64,000 bases of DNA, taken from contig NZ_BMYS01000018.1 in assembly GCF_014652395.1 (NCBI RefSeq), forward strand, positions 1 through 64,000. The letters run 5' to 3'. Shown piece after piece: positions 15,926 to 25,181 of this stretch. Origin of the DNA: Advenella faeciporci (lineage in GTDB: Bacteria > Pseudomonadota > Gammaproteobacteria > Burkholderiales > Burkholderiaceae_B). Position 1 is the stretch's first letter, and the number at the start of each line of letters is the position of its first letter. Made by a program: the position numbers and the translations under genes. The notes below the pieces were generated by a model. The model saw only the letters and a list, made by a program, of their open reading frames with translations, was not told the origin of the DNA and did not search any database.

Positions 15926-18610
15926 ATGACTGCCGCTTCACCTGAGTTTACGATTTCCTCCTTGCCCGCCCAGCCCATTGATGCGCTTGTCGCTGGGGAT
16001 GCCCGCCAGCAACTGGTGCTTACTGTTAACAACCGGCAGGCATTACGCCTGAAGCAGTTGCTGGTCCGGCACATGGGCTCTTCTGCCAGTATTGTTGAAT
16101 TGCCTTTGGTTATGCCGCTGGGCCGATGGCTTCGCGCCCTGCATGATGCCCGTTTATTCAGCACGCGAAACCATGTGCCGGCCATTGCACTGGACCGTTT
16201 TGCCGAGCAGCTGGTATGGGAGTCGGTCATCGAGCAGGAAGAAGGGGTGGGCCGTTTGCTGGATTTGCAGCAAACGGCAAAAATGGCTTCCGATGCCCAT
16301 CATTTGTGTGCCGACTGGCATCTCCAGGTTAATGATGATGAAAGCACGCAAGAGTACGAGCGGTTCAGGCAATGGCAAAAGGCTTACCTGCACCGCCTGT
16401 CCCAGATGGATGCTGAAGACGATTGTCTGATGCAGGAAAGCCTGATTCGGGCGTTGGAGAGCCATGAAAACCTGAATTTGCCCAAGCAGATTATTTTGCT
16501 TGGGTTCACGGAATGTGCGCCACGCTTGGGCAGATTGTTAAATGCTTGCCAGGCCAATGGTACCTATCTGGCCGTGCTGGCTGAAAATTCGGCCAGCGCC
16601 AGCGATGTTGGCAAGACAGCGTTGGGTGATACGGCAGCAGAATGGGAAACGGCTATTGAATGGGCCAGACAGGCCCTGCAGGAAAATCCCCTGGGTACGT
16701 ATGCCATTGTGGCCCCGGATCTGGAAGCCAAAGCCCCACTGGCCAGGCGTTTGTTAACGCAAAATCTGGGTCGCCATGGGTTAAGCTGGAACGTGGCGGT
16801 TGGCCGTCCTTTAACAGAATGGGCACCCGTGCGGGCGGCATTTGCCTGGCTGAGGCTGTTGGCGCAGCTTGGCAGTCGCCGGCAATGCGAGGTACAGGTG
16901 CTGGGGGCGGCGTTGCTGGCCGGGCATTGTTCAGCCAGGCCTTTAGCGTTGGCCGCCATGGCACAATACGATGCCCAGTTGCGTCAGAAAGAAGATCTGA
17001 CTATTCCTGAAGCGGCTGTGTTGGCCATGTTTGATCAGTTTGATATTGATGAGTCCTTGAAATTCAGGGAAATATATCAACACTGGTGTCAGCCCTTTCA
17101 GGAAAAGTATATGCGTGCCAGTACCGACCAATGGGCACAGCGTATTCGCGAGTGTCTGGCGGGTCTTGGTTTTCCAGGCCCGGCAACGCTCAGTAGCGCC
17201 AATTTCCAGGTGTGTCAGGCCTTTGAAAAACTGTTGGTTCGTTTTTCTGCCTTATATGAAGTGGGTGGTCTTCTGGACGGCACCGGTGCCTGTGCCTTGT
17301 TGCATAGGCTGGCACGTCAATCGGCTTTTCAGCCGCAAAGGGATAAACTGGCCCGGCTTGATGTGCTGGGCTTTCTGGAAGCGGAAGGTGGCCGCTGGGA
17401 TGCGGTATGGATCCTTGGCCTGACCGATGAGGTCTTGCCCGCCAGCCCAAGTCCCAATCCTTTTTTGCCGGTCAGCGCGCTGCGCAGGGTCAACGCGCCT
17501 CGTGCCACGCCTGAGCGGGAAAAAGCCTGGGCAGATGAACTGTTTCATGCTTTGCGGCAATGTGCCCCTCAAGTCCGTTTAAGCTGGCCCCTGATGGAGG
17601 GTGAAAAAGAACTCAGGGCTTCCCCGTTATTGGAAAATATTCCATTATTCGAGGCAGAAACCTTATGTGCCGGTACAAACGGTGCTGAACTTCAACGTGA
17701 CCTTGAGACCTTTTCCGATCACCAGGCGCCTGCGCTGTCCGGCAAGCGCCCCGTTAGCGGTGGCATGGATGTGCTGGAAACCCAGGCGCGCAACCCGTTG
17801 TGGGCCTTTGCCCGTTACCGTTTGGGCGCACGTGAGCTGACGGATTATCCGCAGGCGGTCAGCCAGCGGGTACGAGGTATTTTTCTGCATAAAGTCATGG
17901 AACTGGTGTGGGGTATGTTGCAAGACTGGGAACGTCTGGTTGGGAAATTTGAAAGCGGCTCTCTTGAAGCTTTTGTGAATGAATGCGTGGAATTGGCTGC
18001 CGATCAGGAGCTTAAGCATGATTATGCCGCTGTGGTGCAAATGGAAAAAGACCGTGCCCGCCGGATTGTGATGGATTTTTTGCAGATTGAACTTGAGCGG
18101 GAGCCGTTTGCCGTGCAGCAGCTGGAGCAGGATGTGAAGTGGCAGCATGCGCAGGTTAGCCTGTCATTACGCATGGACCGGATTGATACCCTGGCCGATG
18201 GCCAGCAGGTGATTATTGATTATAAGTCGGGTAGTACGCCTTCCTTCAAACAGGATTGGTCACGAGAGGTGCCCGTTAATTTGCAGTTGCCTTTTTATGC
18301 CGCAGTCATGGGGGCGGGCAAGGGCAATCCGGTGGCCGGTTTGCTGTTTGCCCGTTTGAATGCGCGCCAGATCGAACTCAAGGGTATTGCCAATGAAGAC
18401 CTGGGTGTTGATGCCCTGGATGATCGCAGCAGTTGGGAGCCAGCCGTATCCTGGGATGATTTACTGCAACGCTGGCAAAGGGTCATGGAGCAATTGGCAG
18501 AGGATTTTTCTGCCGGGAAGGCTATCAACCGGGCCTGGCGGGAAAGTGATTTGCAATATTGTGATGTAAAACCTTTTTTAAGGTTGGCGCAGGAAAGTGA
18601 AGATGAGTGA
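15926..18610 (+). CDS. AddB-like PD-(D/E)XK nuclease, probable DNA repair protein
   Basis: The open frame begins at 15887, but ATG 15926 has GGGGG just upstream and gives the more usual N-terminus (894 residues). The protein belongs to the large nuclease partner family found with a UvrD helicase in betaproteobacteria. The N-terminal two thirds is an inactivated helicase-like region. The C-terminal nuclease has LETQARNPLWAFARYRLGA, then SLRMDRIDTLADGQ and IIDYKSG, which provide the metal-binding Asp and Lys of the PD-(D/E)XK fold. It overlaps the helicase gene by eight bases, so the two form a complex. By analogy with AddAB it would process double-strand breaks. Confidence 0.85.
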   Translation: MTAASPEFTISSLPAQPIDALVAGDARQQLVLTVNNRQALRLKQLLVRHMGSSASIVELPLVMPLGRWLRALHDARLFSTRNHVPAIALDRFAEQLVWESVIEQEEGVGRLLDLQQTAKMASDAHHLCADWHLQVNDDESTQEYERFRQWQKAYLHRLSQMDAEDDCLMQESLIRALESHENLNLPKQIILLGFTECAPRLGRLLNACQANGTYLAVLAENSASASDVGKTALGDTAAEWETAIEWARQALQENPLGTYAIVAPDLEAKAPLARRLLTQNLGRHGLSWNVAVGRPLTEWAPVRAAFAWLRLLAQLGSRRQCEVQVLGAALLAGHCSARPLALAAMAQYDAQLRQKEDLTIPEAAVLAMFDQFDIDESLKFREIYQHWCQPFQEKYMRASTDQWAQRIRECLAGLGFPGPATLSSANFQVCQAFEKLLVRFSALYEVGGLLDGTGACALLHRLARQSAFQPQRDKLARLDVLGFLEAEGGRWDAVWILGLTDEVLPASPSPNPFLPVSALRRVNAPRATPEREKAWADELFHALRQCAPQVRLSWPLMEGEKELRASPLLENIPLFEAETLCAGTNGAELQRDLETFSDHQAPALSGKRPVSGGMDVLETQARNPLWAFARYRLGARELTDYPQAVSQRVRGIFLHKVMELVWGMLQDWERLVGKFESGSLEAFVNECVELAADQELKHDYAAVVQMEKDRARRIVMDFLQIELEREPFAVQQLEQDVKWQHAQVSLSLRMDRIDTLADGQQVIIDYKSGSTPSFKQDWSREVPVNLQLPFYAAVMGAGKGNPVAGLLFARLNARQIELKGIANEDLGVDALDDRSSWEPAVSWDDLLQRWQRVMEQLAEDFSAGKAINRAWRESDLQYCDVKPFLRLAQESEDE

Positions 18611-21600
18611 AACCATGACAGAAGACCAGTCCTTGCATGTCCAGGAAAATTTGGCCAATCAGCCGGCAGAACGCCTGCCCAGTGATCATCGGGCCCGTGC
18701 CCGGGCTGTCAAACCTGACGAGTCTTTCCTGATCCAGGCACCGGCCGGCTCAGGCAAGACAGAGTTATTGACAGACCGGATTCTGGCCTTGCTTGGCACG
18801 GTTAACCGGCCAGAGGAAATTCTGGCCATTACCTTTACCCGCAAGGCGGCCTCGGAAATGCATGCGCGGGTGTTGAAAAAACTGGCCCTGGGTTTGCAGC
18901 AAGAAGAGCCGGAACCGGCGCATCAGAAAAAAAGCTGGCAGCTGGCCCGGGCAGCCTTGCAGCGCGACCGGGAAAATGGCTGGAATTTGCTGGCGCATCC
19001 GGCACGCCTGAGCATTAAAACGATTGACTCTTTTTGTGCGTCGCTGGTGAGGTCCATGCCCTGGTTGTCAGGAATGGGCGGCATGCCTTCGGTGACTGAA
19101 GATGCCCGGACCCTGTATGGCAAGGCGGCCCGTAAAACGCTGGCCCTGATTGACAGCACCGAATGTGTACAGGCATTGGTGGCGCACCTGGATGTGGATT
19201 TACAGCCTGCCGAAGCCTTGTTGGTGGATATGCTGGGGTTCAGGGATCAGTGGCTGCAGGTAGTGAATGACCCGGCAGGCGCCATGCAGGCGGTGATGGA
19301 ATCCCTGGCGCAGGCCATGGATGAAGACATTGCCAGGGTCAGCGGGCTGATGCCAATGGGCTGGGCCGACACTTTGGCACCCATCGCACGCATGGCGGCC
19401 AGCACCCTGGCCGACCCGGCTGCCGGTCATTATGATGATTACCCGTTGCTCGATTGGGATGGAAGTCCCCTGTTACCTTATTTCACGGACATTGGTCGTT
19501 GGAAAGCGCTGGCCCGCCTGTTGCTGACGGGCAAAGGGCAGTTGCGCAGCCGCCTGACCAAGAATGAAGGCTTTCCGCCCAAGACGGCACATAAGGATGC
19601 CATGCAAGCCTGGCTGGAGTCACAACGGACCGGTTCGGACGAGTGGACGCAAGCCTTGCATGATTTGACCAACTTGCCCGATGTCTTGATGACGCCGCAG
19701 CAAATACATATTATTGGCAATCTGTTAGAGTGCCTTAAACTGGCCGCGCAACAGCTTGAACAGGTTTTTGCCAGTGAAGGCGAAGTGGATTTTATTGAAA
19801 TAGCCTGGCGGGCAGGGCAGGCTTTGGGTTCGGTGGATGATCCGGCCGAATTGCTGCTGTCGCTGGATGCCGTGATCAAACATATCCTGATCGATGAGTT
19901 CCAGGATACCAGCCAGGTGCAGATTGACCTGATTCACAAGTTGACGTCAGGCTGGCTGGCCAACGAAGGCCGCACCCTGTTTCTGGTGGGTGACCCGATG
20001 CAATCCATCTACCGTTTCAGGAAAGCTGAAGTGGGCCTGTTCTTGAAGGTGGCCCGGGAAAGCATTAATGATTTGCCACTGACCGTGCTGAAGTTGACGG
20101 AAAATTTCCGTTCCCGCCAGGGCGTGGTTGAATGGGTTAATCAAACCTTTGCCCGGATATTTCCGACAAGAGATAATCCCGTCCTGGGAGCCATCAAATA
20201 TACGCCATCCGTGGCTTTTAATGAGGCAGGCGAGTCCGAGGCGGTGTTGATGCATCCGTTTTATTATGGCCGCCATATTCCCGCCCATTTGCTTGAACCC
20301 CATACCTTGCCGCAAGCGGCCGCCGCTGATGAAGAACCGTTGCCGATTGAAATAAGCCAGAAAATGGCAGAAACAGCGGCGCAGGACAGGGTGATTGAAC
20401 TGGTCAGATCGGCACTGCAAACGCATGCAGGTAAAAAAGACCCTGTGGCCATTCTGGTGCGGGCACGAACCCATCTGAATGAATTGATGCACCGGCTGAG
20501 CCTGGAAGGTATTCCCGTGCGGGCCGTGGATTTTCAGCCGCTTAAAGACCGTCAGGTGGTGATTGATCTGGTGCAGCTGATTCGAGCCCTGTCGCACCCG
20601 GCCGACCGTGTGGCCTGGCTTTCCTTGCTGCGCTCGCCTTTGTGCGGGCTGACCCTGCACACCCTGGATGCCCTGTTTGGTGAACAGCAGAAAACACCTG
20701 TGCCACAGTTGCTGGCGCAGGTGTTGGCGAATGCGTTTTCCGGTAATGATCCGGTATTTGCCGCGAAGCAGGATTTGTCTGCCGTTGAATGGAACCGTGT
20801 GTTACCGGTGGCCCGTGCCTTGCTTGACCGGCCCTTTGAACATGATGTCATTACTTTTTCAGCCCATGTGGAATCCATCTGGCGCGCTTTGGGCGGATTT
20901 GTTTTTTATGCCCATGAAAGTGAACATGACGATGTGCAGACGGTGTTGCGCCTGCTGGACAGCATTGCGCCGTATGGTGGCCTGAATCCGGCCGAACTTG
21001 ATCGTGAACTTGAACGCCTGTATGCCGCTTCCTCTCATGAGCAAAATGCCGTGACTATCATGACGATGCATAAATCCAAGGGGCTGGAGTTTCAGGAAGT
21101 TATTTTGTATGGCCTGCATAGGGTACCACGCAATAACCCCGATCCCTTGCTTCGGTTTGAGCAGTCCGAGGGGCACCTGTTGCTGGGACCTATCAAGCCC
21201 AGGGCATCCGAGGAAAAAGATCCGATCTCGGTCTATCTGGCCGGGCGCGAGAAAAAACGCACCCAGTATGAGCTTGACCGTCTGTTATACGTGGCCGCCA
21301 CAAGGGCGTGTCAACGGCTGCATTTGGTGGCGCTCTTGCAGGTTAAGGACGGGGAGCTTGTGAATGCGGCATCCAGTACCCTGTTTTCGCGGTTGCAGCC
21401 TTTAATGGATACTTTTTTTACGGTCAAGCCGCCCTATCTGCCGGTTTCGCAGGCCAATAACGGGCAGGACAATGAAAACAGTCAATATGAAGTGGTGGGA
21501 CCACCGTTAATCCGCTTTACCGATGCCATGATGCAGGCCCTGCACCCGCAAGCCGGTAAAACCCAGGTCTCAACAGGCTCAAGCTTTCATGAGGGCAACG

Positions 21601-22121
21601 TCTGGCATTTTGAAGACCGCTATGAAGCGCATGTCGGTACGGTCGTGCATGCCTGGCTGGCCCGTATGGGGCAGGAGCAATTGCAAGGCTGGACATCCGG
21701 GCGGATCCAATCGGCTGAAAATGTAATTGTGCGCCAGTTACTGCAGGAAGGCTTGCGTCCCCAACAGGCCCGCGAGGCGACCATGCGGGTGCAATCTTTA
21801 TTGCTGAATTTCCTGAGTAATGAAAAAGGACAATGGTTGCTGCAGCAGGCCAATGCCCGTCAGGAATGGGAGCTGGTGGATGCCAATGGCAAAGTGTTGA
21901 TTGTGGATGTGGCGGTTTCCGAACCCGATGGCTGGCTGGTGGTTGATTACAAGACGGCACTGAAGCATGAGCATGAGTCTGACGAGGTGTTTGAAAACCG
22001 CCTGCGGCAAACGTACCGTAAACAGCTTGAGGATTATTGTGCACGGTTGACCGCATTGGATGGCCGTCCCGCCCGGGCGGTTATTTATGCATTGGATGGT
22101 AACCGTTGGCTGACATTGTAA
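18603..22121 (+). CDS. AddA-like UvrD/RecB-family helicase-nuclease
   Basis: This is a 1172-residue superfamily-1 helicase fused to a nuclease. Walker A is APAGSGKTELLTDRIL near residue 50, and motif Ia is ITFTRKAASEMHARV. Motif II is ILIDEFQDTSQ, motif III is LVGDPMQSIYRFRKAE, and motifs V/VI are TIMTMHKSKGLEFQEVI and LLYVAATRACQRL. The C-terminal nuclease has VDVAVSEPDGWLVVDYKTAL. I choose ATG 18603, six bases after GGAAAG, rather than GTG 18597. It overlaps the upstream nuclease gene by eight bases. Together they should unwind and resect DNA ends for RecA loading. No recBCD genes are in the window. Confidence 0.9.
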   Translation: MSETMTEDQSLHVQENLANQPAERLPSDHRARARAVKPDESFLIQAPAGSGKTELLTDRILALLGTVNRPEEILAITFTRKAASEMHARVLKKLALGLQQEEPEPAHQKKSWQLARAALQRDRENGWNLLAHPARLSIKTIDSFCASLVRSMPWLSGMGGMPSVTEDARTLYGKAARKTLALIDSTECVQALVAHLDVDLQPAEALLVDMLGFRDQWLQVVNDPAGAMQAVMESLAQAMDEDIARVSGLMPMGWADTLAPIARMAASTLADPAAGHYDDYPLLDWDGSPLLPYFTDIGRWKALARLLLTGKGQLRSRLTKNEGFPPKTAHKDAMQAWLESQRTGSDEWTQALHDLTNLPDVLMTPQQIHIIGNLLECLKLAAQQLEQVFASEGEVDFIEIAWRAGQALGSVDDPAELLLSLDAVIKHILIDEFQDTSQVQIDLIHKLTSGWLANEGRTLFLVGDPMQSIYRFRKAEVGLFLKVARESINDLPLTVLKLTENFRSRQGVVEWVNQTFARIFPTRDNPVLGAIKYTPSVAFNEAGESEAVLMHPFYYGRHIPAHLLEPHTLPQAAAADEEPLPIEISQKMAETAAQDRVIELVRSALQTHAGKKDPVAILVRARTHLNELMHRLSLEGIPVRAVDFQPLKDRQVVIDLVQLIRALSHPADRVAWLSLLRSPLCGLTLHTLDALFGEQQKTPVPQLLAQVLANAFSGNDPVFAAKQDLSAVEWNRVLPVARALLDRPFEHDVITFSAHVESIWRALGGFVFYAHESEHDDVQTVLRLLDSIAPYGGLNPAELDRELERLYAASSHEQNAVTIMTMHKSKGLEFQEVILYGLHRVPRNNPDPLLRFEQSEGHLLLGPIKPRASEEKDPISVYLAGREKKRTQYELDRLLYVAATRACQRLHLVALLQVKDGELVNAASSTLFSRLQPLMDTFFTVKPPYLPVSQANNGQDNENSQYEVVGPPLIRFTDAMMQALHPQAGKTQVSTGSSFHEGNVWHFEDRYEAHVGTVVHAWLARMGQEQLQGWTSGRIQSAENVIVRQLLQEGLRPQQAREATMRVQSLLLNFLSNEKGQWLLQQANARQEWELVDANGKVLIVDVAVSEPDGWLVVDYKTALKHEHESDEVFENRLRQTYRKQLEDYCARLTALDGRPARAVIYALDGNRWLTL

Positions 22122-22278
22122 GGCGGTAAGCCTGTAAGCACGCTTGTACCTGATTTGCTTTATCACAATCATGTAATAAGTTGTTAGTATATGAGTTTAT
22201 ACAAAACATTTTTTTTAAAAAAGGGAATAATACCAGTCAGTTAATTTTGTTTACTAAATTTTCAGTTTTGGAGAACCA

Positions 22279-22911
22279 ATGAATCCGATTATTCTTGCAG
22301 CATGTAAAACAACAGTGTCAGAAAAAAACAAAAGCACGGTGTTGCGCAATTGGATGGTTTGCGGGCTAACAGCAGTGGCTGTTTTCGGCAGTTTTCCTGC
22401 CATGGCGCAGGCTGTCAGCCCCATTATGGCAGCCATGCAGGCAGTCTATGAGGCGGTTCCCGCTTCTTCGCCGGTGGCGGTCACTCAAAATGATGAAACC
22501 CGTACGGTTTCCATTGGCGGTCAGACCAATGGAAAAGAAGTGTCCATGGCAGGTAGCGAAGGCCCTCGCATGGTTTCCGGCGTGGCAGCCGGAAGCCGGC
22601 CCACAGACGCCGTTAACCTGGGCCAAACCACGGAAATGTTTAATGACGTAAACCGTAAAATCCGTAAAACCGAACGCAAGGCCGACGAAGGCACCGCTGC
22701 CGCGATTGCGGCGGCCAATTTGCCACAGGCGGTTTTGCCGGGTGAAAAAGTGGTGGGTGTGGGTGGCGGTACCTGGTCGGGTGAGTCCGGTTATGCCGTA
22801 GGTGTGTCTGCCGCAACTGACAACGGCAAGTGGTTGCTCAATGGCTCAGTAGTGGGTTCTTCTGGGGGGGACGTGGGTGCGGGTGTGGGTGTAGGCTATC
22901 GCTGGCGCTAA
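22279..22911 (+). CDS. Miniature YadA-like trimeric autotransporter
   Basis: Only 210 residues long. The N-terminal segment resembles the extended signal region of trimeric autotransporters: a basic stretch, then a hydrophobic core ending Ala-Met-Ala-Gln near 44. A short Ala/Val/Gly passenger follows. The neck motif is VSGVAAGSRPTDAVNLGQ (about 102-119). A coiled coil of about 20 residues comes next. The YadA anchor ends the protein: AAAIAAANLPQAVLPGE, then GGGTWSGESGYAVGVSA, with terminal strand GAGVGVGYRWR. The C-terminal aromatic/Arg ending suits BAM-dependent insertion. Trimeric assembly would give a 12-strand barrel. The passenger is unusually small, so it may be a minimal surface protein or a domain-loss derivative. 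Confidence 0.83.
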   Translation: MNPIILAACKTTVSEKNKSTVLRNWMVCGLTAVAVFGSFPAMAQAVSPIMAAMQAVYEAVPASSPVAVTQNDETRTVSIGGQTNGKEVSMAGSEGPRMVSGVAAGSRPTDAVNLGQTTEMFNDVNRKIRKTERKADEGTAAAIAAANLPQAVLPGEKVVGVGGGTWSGESGYAVGVSAATDNGKWLLNGSVVGSSGGDVGAGVGVGYRWR

Positions 22912-22948
22912 AACTTGCATCAAGTCTTGGGCAGCTTGTATTTTTGTA

Positions 22949-22976
22949 TTGTAATAATCCAGAAAGCTGTTACAAT
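22949..22976 (+). promoter_or_regulatory. Promoter of the SRP RNA gene
   Basis: TTGTAA (22949-22954), a 16-base spacer and TACAAT (22971-22976) place the start about seven bases downstream, at the first base of the RNA helix (22984). Confidence 0.6.
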
Positions 22977-22983
22977 GCTTTTT

Positions 22984-23078
22984 GGTGGGCCCCTTCGCAT
23001 GGGTCGGCGGCGAAACTGGTCAGGTCGGGAACGAAGCAGCCATAACCGTTTAGATTCAGTGCCGGAGTAAGGCTCACC
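22984..23078 (+). ncRNA. ffs: Small signal recognition particle RNA (4.5S)
   Basis: The SRP RNA core is unmistakable: GGTCAGGTCGGGAACGAAGC contains the tetraloop-proximal GGTCAGG and the symmetric-loop strand that binds Ffh. The 5' GGTGGGCC (22984-22991) pairs with 3' GGCTCACC (23071-23078), giving a hairpin of about 95 nt. This is the size of 4.5S RNA lacking the Alu domain. It lies just before dnaX, as in many beta- and gammaproteobacteria. The product pairs with Ffh to target membrane proteins cotranslationally. Confidence 0.95.
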
Positions 23079-23108
23079 CCTCATATCTAAAAAATTCAGT
23101 AAAACAGT

Positions 23109-23131
23109 CGTCACCTTCAGGGTGACGTTTG
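23109..23131 (+). terminator. Likely terminator of the SRP RNA
   Basis: CGTCACC (23109-23115) pairs with GGTGACG (23121-23127) around a 5-base loop, followed by TTTGCATTT (tail begins at 23128). The T tail is imperfect. It lies between the RNA and dnaX. Confidence 0.6.
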
Positions 23132-23154
23132 CATTTCTGGGCTACAATCACTCC

Positions 23155-25104
23155 ATGAGCTACCTTGTTCTTGCCCGTAAGTGGCGTCCCCGATCCTTCG
23201 AAACCCTTGTCGGCCAAGAGCACGTGGTAAGGGCATTAAGCAATGCGCTTAATACCCGGCGGCTGCATCATGCCTGGTTGTTTACGGGTACTCGCGGTGT
23301 GGGTAAAACCACCCTGTCACGCATTCTTGCCAAGTCCCTCAATTGTGAAACAGGTATTACCGCCACACCTTGCGGTCAATGCCGTGCCTGTGTCGAAATA
23401 GACGAAGGCCGTTTTGTAGACTATCTGGAATTTGATGCGGCCTCCAACCGGCGCGTTGAGGAAATGACTCAGCTGCTTGAACAGGCCGTGTATGCGCCCA
23501 GTGCCGGTCGCTTCAAGATCTACATGATCGACGAAGTCCATATGCTAACGGGGCATGCGTTTAACGCCATGCTGAAAACGCTTGAAGAGCCACCGCCACA
23601 CGTCAAGTTTATACTTGCCACCACTGATCCGCAAAAAATTCCTGTCACGGTACTGTCCCGCTGCCTGCAATTCAATTTAAAACAAATGCCTCCCGAGGCG
23701 ATTGTGGGTCACCTGGAAAATGTGCTCACGCAGGAAGATGTCCGTTATGATCTTGGCGGTTTGCGCCTTATCGCCCAGGCGGCTGCCGGCTCCATGCGCG
23801 ATGCCCTGTCTTTAACCGACCAGGCCATCGCCTATAGCGCTTCCAATATTACCGACGACGCCGTCCGTGAAATGCTGGGCACCATAGACCAGAAATATCT
23901 GGTGCGATTTTTACAGGCTTTGCTGCAAGGTTCGGCGCAGGGCGTTATGGATACGGCCAATGAATTGTCGATGCGCGGGTTTTCTTATTCGGGTGCCTTG
24001 GCAGACCTGTCTGTTTTGCTCTCGCGCATCGCGATAGAGCAGCGTTTGCCGGGTACGCTCATGGCTGATGATCCTTTGCATGAAGATATGCAGGCATTGG
24101 CCAGGGTGTTTCACCCGGATACCCTGCAGCTGTTTTACAGTATCGCCGTGCATGGCCGTAACGAGCTGTCTTTGGCACCCGATGAATATGCCGGTTTTGT
24201 CATGACTGGCTTAAGAATGCTGTCATTGGTCAGTACGGTCGATGTGGCCGCATTGCCTGCGCCTGCCACCAGGGCCAGTGCCCCAAAGGATGACGTAAGC
24301 ACTCATCATGCAGCTTCAAATCATGAGGCGGTCACTTCTGTTGAAAATAACACAGAAGCCTCTTCCGTTTCGGTGGAATCCGACGCCAGCACCACTGGGG
24401 GTAAGGTAAGTGCTGGTGGCAATATTTCAGCGGCCAGAAATGAAAATACGGCTACCGCTGAACAGGCGGTAAGCACTGAAAAAGCAGCAGTAACCGTTGA
24501 AAAAAAAACGGCTGACGATTTTATTCCTGCCTGGGAGGACATCCCCGCTGAATGGGAAATGATGGCCGCTTCCGCGCCTGATGACGAAGCGGATTTTGCT
24601 CAGGCAATACCGCCTGATCCTGATATGGATCCGTCAGACCCCGATATGGTGTCTTTTCCTGTTGTGCAGGAAGATGCCACCTGGATACCCAGTCATCAGG
24701 GCCAGTCGTCCGAACAGAATCTTCAGCAAATGACGCCCTATGACTGGACTGTTTTGTCGCAGGAGTTGCCATTAAGTGGTGTGGCGGCCGAATTTGCCAA
24801 ACAAAGCGAATGGCTGGGGGTGGAAGATAACGAAATACGCTTGCGTATTCCGGTAAAAAACACCAACGAGTTGGGTGCCAAGGCAAAATTGAATACGGTG
24901 CTGACCGAATATTTCAGGCAAGTGGTGAAAGTTTCGTTCGAGTATGCCGAAAATGTTGAGGAAACCGCGTACGCCTCTATTCGCGCCGAGCAGGCTGCCC
25001 GTCAGGAAAAAGCCGAGCAGGCCGTGCAGGAAAGCGAGTTTATTAATGCCCTGATTGAAGAGTTTGATGCCAAGGTACTTCCCGAAAGTATTAAACCATG
25101 CTGA
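23155..25104 (+). CDS. dnaX: DNA polymerase III subunit tau/gamma
   Basis: This is the 649-residue clamp-loader subunit. I start at ATG 23155, giving the family N-terminus MSYLVLARKWRPRSF; the frame upstream is open only to a GTG at 23122. Features are Walker A GTRGVGKTT, a zinc site with CGQCRAC, the DEVHML Walker B and the SRC motif in LSRCLQF. A low-complexity Ala/Ser/Glu linker begins at about 365. The tau C-terminal domain binds DNA polymerase III alpha and DnaB. An A9 run in the linker likely produces a shorter gamma form. No ribosome-binding site precedes the ATG. A TACAAT at 23143-23148 could place the transcript start at or next to the ATG. It begins a group with ybaB and recR. Confidence 0.95.
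   Translation: MSYLVLARKWRPRSFETLVGQEHVVRALSNALNTRRLHHAWLFTGTRGVGKTTLSRILAKSLNCETGITATPCGQCRACVEIDEGRFVDYLEFDAASNRRVEEMTQLLEQAVYAPSAGRFKIYMIDEVHMLTGHAFNAMLKTLEEPPPHVKFILATTDPQKIPVTVLSRCLQFNLKQMPPEAIVGHLENVLTQEDVRYDLGGLRLIAQAAAGSMRDALSLTDQAIAYSASNITDDAVREMLGTIDQKYLVRFLQALLQGSAQGVMDTANELSMRGFSYSGALADLSVLLSRIAIEQRLPGTLMADDPLHEDMQALARVFHPDTLQLFYSIAVHGRNELSLAPDEYAGFVMTGLRMLSLVSTVDVAALPAPATRASAPKDDVSTHHAASNHEAVTSVENNTEASSVSVESDASTTGGKVSAGGNISAARNENTATAEQAVSTEKAAVTVEKKTADDFIPAWEDIPAEWEMMAASAPDDEADFAQAIPPDPDMDPSDPDMVSFPVVQEDATWIPSHQGQSSEQNLQQMTPYDWTVLSQELPLSGVAAEFAKQSEWLGVEDNEIRLRIPVKNTNELGAKAKLNTVLTEYFRQVVKVSFEYAENVEETAYASIRAEQAARQEKAEQAVQESEFINALIEEFDAKVLPESIKPC
24500..24508 (+). other. A9 slippery run in dnaX (gamma-subunit frameshift site)
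   Basis: Nine consecutive A lie in the linker region. A -1 ribosomal shift, or one extra A in the transcript, leads through AAC-GGC to TGA at 24513-24515. That gives a product of about 453 residues. E. coli gamma (431) and tau (643) have a similar ratio, and Thermus dnaX uses an A9 slippage run. Function is inferred. Confidence 0.65.
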
Positions 25105-25181
25105 TCATCATGATCTTTATGTTTTAATCTACTAAAATACGTGCTGATCCCATTAATTAATGAAGCAGGAAATCATTCATC

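Noticed and set aside
19947-20660. 237-residue antisense frame inside the helicase gene
   Set aside because: It is a shadow of a strongly supported helicase with no independent protein features.
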